Below are positions 5,300 through 13,307 of a stretch of 18,256 bases of DNA, one piece after another. Under the pieces are notes generated by a model. The model ran no database searches. It was not told the origin of the DNA and saw nothing but the letters and a program-made list of their open reading frames with translations. The stretch's first letter is position 1. The number at the start of each line of letters is the position of its first letter. The DNA is from Verrucomicrobiota bacterium (GTDB lineage Bacteria > Verrucomicrobiota > Verrucomicrobiia > Opitutales > Opitutaceae), in contig RFJS01000144.1 in NCBI GenBank assembly GCA_003694825.1, forward strand, positions 1 to 18,256, read 5' to 3'. The position numbers were made by a program, and so were the translations under genes.

Positions 5300-8185
5300 A
5301 TGCGTATCCGCTTTCCCTTCCGTCCTCCCCTGTCCGCCCTTCTGCTCACCGCCGCCCTGCTCGGCTGCCTCCCCGTCCTGGCCGCACGTCTCCAGGCCGA
5401 GCCCACGGGCCCCCGCTCCGGCCGCTGGGCCCATGAGGACACGTCGCTGCAGCCCGACCCGCGGGTCGTCTGGGGCCGCCTCGACAACGGCTTCCGCTAC
5501 GCCCTGCTCCCCCACCGCGGTGTTCCCGGGAGCGTCAACATGCGCCTGCTCGTGCTCACCGGCTCCCTCGACGAGCGCCCAGACGAACTCGGCATCGCCC
5601 ACTTCACCGAGCACATGTGTTTCCGCGGCACAACCAACCTCCGCTACGAAGACATGGTCAGCTTCTTTCAGCGGCTCGGCATGGAATACGGCAGCGACGT
5701 CAATGCCGTCACCACTTTCGACTACACCGCCTACTCGCTCGACTTTCGCGAACACGACCCCGAGCTGCTCGACGAGGGGCTGCGGCTCTTTCGCGAGTTC
5801 GCCCACGAGGTCACCTTCGCCCCGGAGGCCATCGAAAAGGAACGCAACGTCATCCTCGCGGAGATGCGCAGCCGCGACAGCATCAGCGACCGCCTGAGCT
5901 TCGCCTCGCTCGGCGCCATCTTCAAGGGCCTCGAAATCGCCAACCGCGTCCCCATCGGCACCGAACAGAGCATCCGCTCGGTCACCCGTGAGCATTTCCT
6001 CAACTTCTACCGCCGCGGCTACCGCCCCGACCTCATGGTACTCGTCGCCGCCGGCGACTTCGATGCCGATGCCTTCGCCGCAGCCATCCGCCGGCGCTTC
6101 GGCGATATCCCCCGGCCCACTGTCCCCGTGCCTGCCCGCAACACCGGCCGGCTCGACACCGCCCGATCGCTCCGCGCCGAGATCTTCACGGTCAGTGACA
6201 TCGGCTCCGCCCAGACAACCGTCGCCTCCACCCAGCCCGCCCCGCGGGACGGCGACTCCCTCGAGCGCCACATCGAACGGGCCCGTCGCCGCTTCGCCAT
6301 GCAGTTGCTTTCCCGCCGCCTGCAAACCAACATCCCCGACGCCGGCGACGGCAGCGCCACGTATCAGTCGATCCTCGGCCACGAAGCCGCGATGGCCTCG
6401 GTCCGTGTCCGCGGTGACGACTGGCAACACGGCCTGCTCGCCGTCGAACAGGTCATCCGCTCCACCTGGCAGCGGGGTTTCACCCGCAGCGAGATCGAAT
6501 CCGCCCGCCGCCCCATGCTCAAATACGCGCGGCACATGCTCGAACTCGCCGCCACCACGGATCCCCATTCCCTCGTCGACGACCTCGTCGAATCCATCAC
6601 CACGCACGCCGTCTACCTCGGGCTGGAGCGCGAGCTCCAACTCACCATCGACTGGCTCGAAACCATCACACCCCGAGACCTCCTCCAGTCCTTCCGCGCC
6701 GCCTGGGACCTCGACCGCGTCGTCTATCACATCGCCGGCGACGTCGACATCGAAGACGGACCGGAAGAAGTCGTCCGTGTCATGGAAAAACAGCGACGCG
6801 GCCGCTCCCGTTACGTCCAGGTCCGCACCCGCAAGGAAGCGCAATTCACGGCCAAACGCTGGGGCCGCCCCACCGAAGTCGTCGAGTCCACGGTCTATCC
6901 CGAACTCGGCCTCGAAACCCTGCGCTTCGCCAACAATGTCCGCCTCAACCTCATCGAAAGCCCGAGTGAGCCCGGCATCGTCTACAGCACCGTGCGCGTC
7001 GGCACCGGGCTGCTCGACATGCCCGGCGACCAGCCCGCGCTCAAGGAATTCGGGCTCCAGGTCCTCCTCGCCAGCGGCACCACCCATCTGAATACGGAAC
7101 AGCTCGGACGCGTCCTCGAGGACCACATGCTCGAATTCAGCTTCGACGTCGCCGACCACGACGCCTTCACCTTCCGGGGCACCACCGTCACCGAAGACCT
7201 CGAGACCTTTCTCGCCGTTGTCACCGACTTTCTCTACAAGCCGCTCTTCATCACCGGGGCCCTGCGCAGTGAAAAGCTCCGCGCCACCATCAGCCGCAGC
7301 TCGAGCCTCGGCCTCGGCGAAGGCATGCGCGCGCTCACCAACCACCTCTTCGAGGGCGATGCCCGCTTCGCGTGGGGCACGTTCAACAACTACCTCGGGC
7401 TCAGCGTCTCCGATGTCCGCAACTGGCTGCAGCGGCCGCTCTCCCGCGGCTACGTCGAGATCTCCATCGTCGGCGACGTCGATCGCGAAACCGCCGTCGA
7501 CCTGGTCTCGCGCACACTCGGTTCGCTCGAAAAACGCGACCCCGCAAAGACCTTCGACCTGCCGCCCGCGCCCCCGAAAGTCGCCGCTCCACCCGGATTC
7601 AAGCGCATCGAGTTCGTCGGCGAGCAGCATCTCGGCCTCGTCGTCGGCACCTGGCCGATCGAATCCCCACTGACCGTCCGCGACAAGGCCGCCCTCCATG
7701 TCCTCACGAAAATCCTCGAGCTGCGCATCCGCGAAGAAGTCCGCGACAACCGGGGCCTCGCCTACAGCCCCAGCGTCGAATTCACCCCTTACAATGGCTT
7801 CCCCCGCTTTGCGCTGATGCAGGCCATGATCGACTGCGACCCGCTCCAGGCCGACGCCATCGCGCCGATCGTCGCCGACATCGCCGCTTCTGTCGCCAGG
7901 GAAGGGGTACGCGAAAGCGAATTCATCGGCTCCCGGGGCATCCTCGCCAGCCAGGTGCGCCGCGGCTTTCTCGACAACATGTTCCTGCTCTCCCTCGTGC
8001 AGCGCGCCCAGGAGCGCCCCGAGTCCATCCAGGAAGCCATTCAGCTCAAAAACGGCCTGATCGATGACGTCACGATCGATGAGGTGAATACATGGGCCCG
8101 GCGCATCCTCGGCCCGGAAAACACCCGCACCGCCGCCATCGTGCCGAAGCCGTTCATCGGCATCTTCCAGACCAGCGAACGCTGA
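5300..8185 (+). CDS. M16 family zinc metallopeptidase, exported two-domain form
   Basis: This 961-aa insulinase/pitrilysin-type protease has a hydrophobic export signal (residues 11-29). The first catalytic domain has the inverted zinc motif HFTEH (101-105: His101, Glu104, His105), and the third ligand is likely Glu181 in AIEKERNVILAEM, 76 residues later, the usual spacing. The N-terminal family block LDNGFRYALLPH lies at 61-72. A second M16 unit fills the C-terminal half, with VRDNRGLAYSPS matching the family's substrate-side motif (R..LAY). Single-chain two-domain M16 proteins usually degrade peptides in the periplasm or on the outer face. LLGC at 20-23 could be a lipobox, though Leu at -2 is unusual and a signal peptidase I site near VLAA is equally possible. 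No Shine-Dalgarno is seen before the ATG. It diverges from the DUF4202 gene across 144 bases and stands alone on its strand. Confidence 0.93.
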   Translation: MRIRFPFRPPLSALLLTAALLGCLPVLAARLQAEPTGPRSGRWAHEDTSLQPDPRVVWGRLDNGFRYALLPHRGVPGSVNMRLLVLTGSLDERPDELGIAHFTEHMCFRGTTNLRYEDMVSFFQRLGMEYGSDVNAVTTFDYTAYSLDFREHDPELLDEGLRLFREFAHEVTFAPEAIEKERNVILAEMRSRDSISDRLSFASLGAIFKGLEIANRVPIGTEQSIRSVTREHFLNFYRRGYRPDLMVLVAAGDFDADAFAAAIRRRFGDIPRPTVPVPARNTGRLDTARSLRAEIFTVSDIGSAQTTVASTQPAPRDGDSLERHIERARRRFAMQLLSRRLQTNIPDAGDGSATYQSILGHEAAMASVRVRGDDWQHGLLAVEQVIRSTWQRGFTRSEIESARRPMLKYARHMLELAATTDPHSLVDDLVESITTHAVYLGLERELQLTIDWLETITPRDLLQSFRAAWDLDRVVYHIAGDVDIEDGPEEVVRVMEKQRRGRSRYVQVRTRKEAQFTAKRWGRPTEVVESTVYPELGLETLRFANNVRLNLIESPSEPGIVYSTVRVGTGLLDMPGDQPALKEFGLQVLLASGTTHLNTEQLGRVLEDHMLEFSFDVADHDAFTFRGTTVTEDLETFLAVVTDFLYKPLFITGALRSEKLRATISRSSSLGLGEGMRALTNHLFEGDARFAWGTFNNYLGLSVSDVRNWLQRPLSRGYVEISIVGDVDRETAVDLVSRTLGSLEKRDPAKTFDLPPAPPKVAAPPGFKRIEFVGEQHLGLVVGTWPIESPLTVRDKAALHVLTKILELRIREEVRDNRGLAYSPSVEFTPYNGFPRFALMQAMIDCDPLQADAIAPIVADIAASVAREGVRESEFIGSRGILASQVRRGFLDNMFLLSLVQRAQERPESIQEAIQLKNGLIDDVTIDEVNTWARRILGPENTRTAAIVPKPFIGIFQTSER

Positions 8186-8278
8186 CCGCCGGCCGGCGAC
8201 GGCGCACGCAGCCTTCCTTCCCGAGCGGCGGTTCCGGACCCACAACCGATCGCCACACGCAGAAGCTTCAGCAAAACA

Positions 8279-9136
8279 TCACTGATCGGCCGACCGCGAC
8301 CGGTCCGCCCGCTCCCGGTCCACGCCCCTCCGCTTCACGAACGGTGCCGCCAGCATACCCGGAAGGCTCCGCCACTGCCGCTCCGGCCAGCCATCGAGCC
8401 CGAGCCGGATCTCCTGCGGACGCTCCCGCAATCGGAACGAACCGAACAGCCGGTCCCAGATGGACAGAAAACTCGAAAAGTTCGAATCGGTCTCCGGCTG
8501 CCAGCGCGAATGATGCACCCAGTGCATCCACGGCGTCACGATCAGCACCCGCAACACCCGGTCCACCGCCGCCGGCATCCGCACGTTGCTGTGGTGAAAC
8601 AGGATCACCGGAAGCGCCGCCAGCTCGTAGACCGCCAGTTGCAAAACGGTCATGCCGAGCAAGGGCAGCACCACCACCCGGGCCGTCGCCGACAGAATCA
8701 TCTCTCCGGTGTGGAATCGCACGCCCGACGAGGCGTCCATCTCCGCATCCGCGTGGTGCACAGCATGAAAGCGCCACAACCAGGGCACGGCATGATTGAT
8801 CCGATGCCACCAATACTGCCAGCAATCGAAGAGCAACAGCACCGCCACCCACGCCCAGACCGGAGGCAACCCCAGCCACCGGACCACGCCCCAGCCCCGC
8901 ATCCGCGCCCACTCGCTCACCGCCAGCAGCCCAAAAGCGAAACCATAAAGGACGACGCCGTTGATCGCCGCCAGCCCCAGATTCGCCCCCAGATGCGTCA
9001 GCCGCCGCGAGCGTCCGGCGAACATCGGCGCCACCGACTCCAGCACCCAGAGCGTGCCCAGCACGGCCGCCGCCACCACGAACCGGCCGCGACCGGCCGG
9101 ATCCAGCCATGCCATCATTGTCTCGCCCACAGCCAT
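8279..9136 (-). CDS. sterol desaturase/fatty acid hydroxylase family protein
   Basis: This 285-aa membrane enzyme has the di-iron histidine clusters of the fatty acid hydroxylase superfamily: HRINH (111-115), HAVHH (124-128), HHSNV (181-185) and HWVHH (205-209). Between them are about four hydrophobic segments (roughly 18-36, 50-74, 93-110, 150-180). The LFDCWQYWWHR..H...WLWRFHAVHHAD block and the NFSSFLSIWDRLFGSF block near 219-234 are typical. Such enzymes use O2 to hydroxylate or desaturate lipids (sterols, carotenoids, fatty acids or alkylglycerols); the substrate here is unknown and no sterol or carotenoid genes are adjacent. The ATG at 9136 is chosen, with ATG 9118 and 9115 as possible alternatives just before the first hydrophobic segment. 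The last about 20 residues are a charged tail. The gene converges with the M16 gene, leaving 93 bases in which I see no clear terminator. Confidence 0.9.
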   Translation of the reverse strand: MAVGETMMAWLDPAGRGRFVVAAAVLGTLWVLESVAPMFAGRSRRLTHLGANLGLAAINGVVLYGFAFGLLAVSEWARMRGWGVVRWLGLPPVWAWVAVLLLFDCWQYWWHRINHAVPWLWRFHAVHHADAEMDASSGVRFHTGEMILSATARVVVLPLLGMTVLQLAVYELAALPVILFHHSNVRMPAAVDRVLRVLIVTPWMHWVHHSRWQPETDSNFSSFLSIWDRLFGSFRLRERPQEIRLGLDGWPERQWRSLPGMLAAPFVKRRGVDRERADRSRSADQ

Positions 9137-9550
9137 CGTCACCGTCCATTGTCGACAACAGGCACCACCGCGCAACCCGCCAGATACCGCCGCCCCGGCC
9201 GTGTCCCGGCGCCCGACCGCTCATGCGGTTGAGCGAGCCGGTCATTGCCCGTGCCGTCCCCCGTCGTCGAACTTTTCCTCCAGGCTCGTCCGAGACCCGA
9301 AATCGCCACCCGTGAACCGTCGCTCTCCGCTCCCTATGCCTCTTCTCATACCAGCGCACCCGCCCCGGCGAATGTTCCACCAGGCCGACATCCTCGCGTT
9401 CGGCCCCGGCCTCCGCCACCGCAGAGCCGACGGTCGCCGAAGGGCCTGACCCGGGAGTTTCCGGGCCTGCCCCGTCGCCACGGCCGTCCTTGCCCCGGGC
9501 CCCCATGGCCCCGTCCACGCCCTCGCCACCCATCTTCGAAACAACCGCCC
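9137..9550. other. 414-bp divergent intergenic region
   Basis: This space separates the desaturase start from the beta-helix protein start. All open frames in it give Pro/Arg/Ser-rich, low-complexity sequence without a recognisable motif. It should hold both promoters, but I cannot pick out -35/-10 boxes. A short inverted repeat CCCGG/CCGGG with a six-base spacer is present near 9449-9464, weak support for any structure. Confidence 0.4.
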
Positions 9551-11359
9551 ATGAAACCCACACTATCCCTTCTCCACACCGCGCTGCTCGCCGGCGCCCT
9601 TCTCGGCATCGGCACCGCCGCCTCCACCCAGCCCTCCGGAGGCCCCTATGGACCCATCCCCCAGACCTGGGAGATCCCTGCCGACGCCGCCGCCGTCATC
9701 CACGTCGCCCCGGATGGCGATCCGGCCGCCTCCTGCGCCGACATCGACCACCCGACCACCATCGAAGCCGCGCTCGCCCGCGCCACCACCGGCGCCGTCA
9801 TCGTGCTGCGCGGCGGCGTCTATCGCACCGGCGGTCTTCGCACCAACCAGGGCATCACCCTCCAGCCCTGGCGCGACGAAGTCCCCGTCTTCAAGGGCAC
9901 CCGCGTCGCCACGAATTGGACGAAGCAGCGCAACGGCCTCTGGCGCACCCATTGGGACACCCTTTTCCCCCGCAAACCCGCGGGTTGGTGGCAACGCGAC
10001 CGCGAAGGCACACGCACCCCCCTGTGGCGCTTCAACGACGACATGGTCTTCGCCGACGGCCGCATGCTCCAGTCCGTCGGCTGGGAAGGCGCGGTCGATG
10101 AAAACACCTTCTACATCGATTACGAAACCGGCGACGTCTACATCGGCGTCGATCCGGACAGACACCGCATCGAGATCACCGCCCACGACAGCGCCCTCAT
10201 CCGCACCATCGAGCCTCTCCACGGCCGCCCCTCCGACGGCCGGGGACTCACGCTCCGCGGCATCACCTTCACCCAGTATGCCTACCGCGCCCTCGAGATC
10301 GAAGGCCGCGAACCCGAAGGCCCCGAACCGGAAACCGAATACGGCAACGACGTCACCGGCTCTTTGCTCGAACATCTCACCCTCTCCTTCTGCTCCCGCG
10401 TGGCCGGCTACCTGCGCGGCGACGGCCTCACCATCCGGCACTGCCTCGTCAGCGACACCAGCACCGAGGGCATCTACATCCTCGCCTCCAGCGACGTCCT
10501 CCTCGAGAGAAACATCTTCCGCCGCAACAACATCGAGGGCATCACCGGCTACTACCCCGCCGCCGTTAAAATATTCAACCAGTCCCACCGCGTCACCTGT
10601 CGCGATAATCTCGTGACAGACAACCACCTCTCCAACGGGATCTGGTACGACGTGGGCAACCGCGACGACGTCTTCATCAACAACTGGGTCGAGCAGTCGA
10701 TCGACGGCTTCTTCTTCGAAATCTCCATCGGCGCGATTTGCGCCGGCAACGTCTTCATCGACTGCGAGAAGGGCGTGCGCTCGCTCAACAGCGCCCGTGT
10801 CCGCGTCTACAACAACACGTTCGTCAACACCATGGCCTCCTTCGAGCGCACCCCCCGCAGCGCCGTGGGGGACCACTTCGGCTGGCACCCGGCCACCGGC
10901 CCCGACGTCGACGAACGCCATGGGCACGAGTTCGTCGGCAACGTCCTCGTCGTCGACGGCCGGCATCCCCGCGCACCGCTGAACTTCGAGCAGACCCCGG
11001 AACTCTGCGACCGGCTCACTGATCCGCAGGTCTCCCGCCTAGATGGAAACCTCTACGTGCGCCTCCGCGCCGAACGCGACCTCCCGCTCATTCATTGGAG
11101 TCCCGCCGCCAACGAAACCTGCGGGCAGAACCTCGGCTCGCTCGAAGCCCTGCGGGCCATCGACCCCGCCTTCGAGCCCCACGGGGTCGCCCTCACCGAC
11201 TTCTCCGGGCAGGTCTTCCGCAGCATCGAGCTTCGCAATCTCCAGCTGCTTCCGGCGATCGCCGAAAAAGCGCCGCGCGTGGACCTGCCTCCGGAGGTTG
11301 CCCGCCTGCTTCACCGCGATGCCGCCGCCGCCCTCGCCGGGGCCAACGCCGGCAACTGA
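9551..11359 (+). CDS. secreted right-handed parallel beta-helix protein
   Basis: This 602-aa protein has a clear signal peptide (MKPTLSLLHTALLAGALLGI, cleavage around TAA-S near residue 24). The N-terminal part has VIHVAPDGDPAA (49-60) and IEAALARATTGAVIVLRGGVY (from residue 71), the opening seen in many beta-helix and polysaccharide-lyase-like proteins. From about residue 230 to 430 a series of helix rungs follows: GLTLRGITF, SLLEHLTLSF, GLTIRHCLVSDT, DVLLERNIFRRNN, VTCRDNLVTDN, DVFINNWVEQS and VRVYNNTFVNT. Proteins of this kind bind or cleave polysaccharides outside the cell; no catalytic residues can be assigned with confidence here. An insertion at about 110-205 (rich in Trp, with WWQRDREGTRTPLWRFNDD) may form a side domain. 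The ATG at 9551 is chosen for the signal peptide. No sugar transporter or other glycan gene adjoins it. Confidence 0.85.
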   Translation: MKPTLSLLHTALLAGALLGIGTAASTQPSGGPYGPIPQTWEIPADAAAVIHVAPDGDPAASCADIDHPTTIEAALARATTGAVIVLRGGVYRTGGLRTNQGITLQPWRDEVPVFKGTRVATNWTKQRNGLWRTHWDTLFPRKPAGWWQRDREGTRTPLWRFNDDMVFADGRMLQSVGWEGAVDENTFYIDYETGDVYIGVDPDRHRIEITAHDSALIRTIEPLHGRPSDGRGLTLRGITFTQYAYRALEIEGREPEGPEPETEYGNDVTGSLLEHLTLSFCSRVAGYLRGDGLTIRHCLVSDTSTEGIYILASSDVLLERNIFRRNNIEGITGYYPAAVKIFNQSHRVTCRDNLVTDNHLSNGIWYDVGNRDDVFINNWVEQSIDGFFFEISIGAICAGNVFIDCEKGVRSLNSARVRVYNNTFVNTMASFERTPRSAVGDHFGWHPATGPDVDERHGHEFVGNVLVVDGRHPRAPLNFEQTPELCDRLTDPQVSRLDGNLYVRLRAERDLPLIHWSPAANETCGQNLGSLEALRAIDPAFEPHGVALTDFSGQVFRSIELRNLQLLPAIAEKAPRVDLPPEVARLLHRDAAAALAGANAGN

Positions 11360-11585
11360 GAGCATTCCCGGCAGCGGGCCTGAAACGCCGGAAACTTGTC
11401 GTCCGCTCCATCCACCCCGCGCCGCGGCGCTTCGGCCCGCAGCCGCCTTGCCCCGCGGTCGACAATCCCCTGGCGCAGACCGCCGCCTATTGCGGCACGC
11501 TCAGCGAAAATCTCGCGCGCTTTGAGGGCGATTCGCGTCCGTGAAGGAAATCCTCTACGGCCTCTCGCAACCTTGCCGGAATTCA

Positions 11586-11599
11586 ACGTTTGCAAACGT
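11586..11599. promoter_or_regulatory. 14-bp perfect palindrome upstream of the TPR gene
   Basis: ACGTTTGCAAACGT is fully self-complementary and lies 45 bases before the ATG at 11645 in a locally AT-rich patch, followed by AAATTGTAACAG. It is a plausible operator or core promoter area. TTGCAA within it could serve as a -35 box with CATTCA (11616-11621) as a poor -10. The rest of 11360-11644 shows no gene that I can support. Confidence 0.4.
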
Positions 11600-11644
11600 A
11601 AATTGTAACAGAACCCATTCAACATCGCGGGTTTCAGCCGATGC

Positions 11645-12196
11645 ATGGCCAGTCCCATGCAGCTGTTTGAAGCACTCGAAAAAGCCGAACCCGCTCCCGC
11701 CCTCAACTGGGGCCTTTCCTTCGCCCGGGGCTACCTCGAGCTGGGCATGATCAAGGAAGCGGAGCGCGAGCTCGACAAGCTCAGCATCCGCTATCGGTGC
11801 TATGCCGACGTGCTCGAGATGCGTGTGCGCGTCTTCATGGCGGCGGGCAAGATGGCGAAGGCGGCCCGTCTCGCCAAAAGCGCGGCCAAGGTCTACCCCG
11901 GCGTCGCGGAGTTCTATCTCCTCGCAGCCCGCGCCTACGAGGCCATGCGCCGTCCCGACCGCGCCAAGGAGGTCTGGGTCTCTGCTCCGTCCCTCTTCCA
12001 TGTGTCAGGGGTGTTTCACTACAATCTCGCCCGCTTCGAAGCCCAGCTTGGGAACCCCCGATCCGCCCGCGAACACATCGCCCTCGCCATCGAGCTCGAC
12101 CCCAAGATCAGGAACCGGGTCGCCGGCGATCCCGGGCTGCGCGCGCTGATGGATCCCGAGGCCGCAAGCGACGCCGAAGCCGAGGCCCAGGCCTGA
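11645..12196 (+). CDS. TPR repeat protein
   Basis: This 183-aa soluble protein consists almost wholly of tetratricopeptide-like helix pairs: about 21-50 (NWGLSFARGYLELGMIKEAE), 55-86, 88-116 (FYLLAARAYEAMRRPDRAKE) and 122-155 (VFHYNLARFEAQLGNPRSAR followed by EHIALAIELDP). The final unit has the canonical TPR spacing of W/Y-L-G-Y-A-P positions. The C-terminus is acidic and Ala-rich. TPR proteins act as scaffolds for protein partners; no partner can be named here. There is no signal peptide. The ATG at 11645 is taken as start, with ATG 11657 as an equally possible choice; neither has a clear Shine-Dalgarno. It is 90 bases upstream of the Rsm22-like gene on the same strand and may be co-transcribed with it. 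Confidence 0.8.
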   Translation: MASPMQLFEALEKAEPAPALNWGLSFARGYLELGMIKEAERELDKLSIRYRCYADVLEMRVRVFMAAGKMAKAARLAKSAAKVYPGVAEFYLLAARAYEAMRRPDRAKEVWVSAPSLFHVSGVFHYNLARFEAQLGNPRSAREHIALAIELDPKIRNRVAGDPGLRALMDPEAASDAEAEAQA

Positions 12197-12286
12197 CCGG
12201 GCGAAAGCCCCCGCGCGTGGCACCACCGCCGGCCTCGTTCGGGAGACGGGCTTGCCTCCCGCGCCCGCCTCGCCTCCCATGGCCCC

Positions 12287-13273
12287 GTGGACTGGCAACA
12301 TGTCGATTGGCAACTGCTCGAACGCCTGCGGGACCGTTTTCTCAAAAACACCGGCGGCGACGGCCCCTATTGGGCCGACGAGGTGACACTGGCGAACTAC
12401 GATTTCACCTTCGGCCGCCGCATCGCCTGGAAATGGGCCGCCGTCCTCCAGCCCATGCTCGAGCGCGGCTGGGAACCGCCGGCCCGGCGGCTGATCGACT
12501 GGGGGTGCGGCACCGGCGTGGCGACCCGCAGCTTCCTGGCCCATTTCGGCACCGGGAGCATTGAAGACATCATTCTCTGGGATCATTCGCCGGCCGCCAC
12601 GCGTTTCGCGCGGGCCGCCATCGAGGCCGAGCACCCCGGCCCATCCGTGCGCGTTGCCGACCCGTCCACCGCGGAGGACGGGCCGCCATTCGTTCTGCTC
12701 GTCAGCCACGTCATCAACGAACTGGATACAACCGGGCTCGAGGCGCTCCTCGCTCTCGCCCGCAAGGCCGAAGCGATCATCTGGATCGAGCCCGGCACCC
12801 GGGAGGACAGCCGCCGGCTCCTCGGCGTGCGCGAACAGTTGCGCGGCGTGTTTCACTGCCACGCCCCGTGCCCGCACGACGGCCCCTGCGGCATGCTGGC
12901 GGCGGAAAACGCCCGCCACTGGTGCCACCACTTCGCGCGCCCGCCGACCGAAGCCTTCACCAGCCGCGGCTGGTCCCTCTTCGCCCAGCGCCTCAACATC
13001 GACCTGCGCGCCCTGCCCTACAGCCATCTCGTGCTCGACCGGCGCCCCCCGCCGCGCATCCCGGACGCCGTGCGCATCATCGGCGCCCCCCGCGAATACT
13101 CCGGCCTGATGAAAATCCTCCGGTGCCGCGAAGACGGCGTCTCCGAAGTCGAGCTGCAGAAGCGCGACTCGAAGCCGCTGTGGAAGAAACTTCAGAAAAA
13201 GCGCGATCCCGGCCTGCTCGCCTGGCGCGAGACCGAAGCCGGCCGCATCGCCCCGGGCAGCTTCCAGGTATAG
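12287..13273 (+). CDS. Rsm22-family (mitoribosome-assembly-type) methyltransferase-like protein
   Basis: This 328-aa protein has a class I methyltransferase-like core: RRLIDWGCGTGVATRSF (67-83, SAM-loop type GCGTG), ILWDHSPAATRFAR (96-109) and LLVSHVINELD (137-147). A cysteine block CHAPCPHDGPCGM (191-203) is followed by HWCHHF (211-216). This order, methyltransferase core then APCPHDGPC then WCHF, is the signature I know for Rsm22, whose eukaryotic relatives (METTL17) act in mitochondrial small-subunit assembly and bind a 4Fe-4S cluster. Cys195, Cys201, Cys213 and Cys280 (ILRC) are the likely ligands here, by inference from spacing. The C-terminal part is basic (KPLWKKLQKKRD), suiting RNA contact. 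The start is GTG at 12287; no in-frame ATG is nearby. It sits between the TPR gene and the PLP enzyme gene on the same strand. Confidence 0.82.
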   Translation: MDWQHVDWQLLERLRDRFLKNTGGDGPYWADEVTLANYDFTFGRRIAWKWAAVLQPMLERGWEPPARRLIDWGCGTGVATRSFLAHFGTGSIEDIILWDHSPAATRFARAAIEAEHPGPSVRVADPSTAEDGPPFVLLVSHVINELDTTGLEALLALARKAEAIIWIEPGTREDSRRLLGVREQLRGVFHCHAPCPHDGPCGMLAAENARHWCHHFARPPTEAFTSRGWSLFAQRLNIDLRALPYSHLVLDRRPPPRIPDAVRIIGAPREYSGLMKILRCREDGVSEVELQKRDSKPLWKKLQKKRDPGLLAWRETEAGRIAPGSFQV

Positions 13274-13307
13274 GAGCGCGTCTGAAAAGTCCCGCAGCCC
13301 TCGCGGC

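Noticed and set aside
8187..8198. CGCCGGCCGGCG palindrome between the M16 and desaturase genes as a terminator
   Set aside because: It has no loop and no T-run on either side; such GC palindromes are expected by chance at this base composition.
5156..8245. Very long minus-strand open frame extending the DUF4202 gene upstream, antisense to the M16 gene
   Set aside because: Translated sequence is Gly/Ala/Asp/Glu-rich low complexity, typical of the antisense of a high-GC3 gene; only the last 198 codons show a family pattern.
9563..10966. 467-codon minus-strand frame opposite the beta-helix gene
   Set aside because: Same GC-driven shadow effect: composition is Val/Ala/Gly/Asp with no motif, and the plus strand has a signal peptide and clear helix rungs.
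11419..11430. GCGCCGCGGCGC palindrome in the 11360-11644 gap
   Set aside because: Pure G/C palindrome in GC-rich DNA, with no supporting context.
12199..12210. GGGC-GAAA-GCCC tetraloop hairpin after the TPR gene
   Set aside because: Stem is only four pairs and no T-run follows, so it does not qualify as a terminator.
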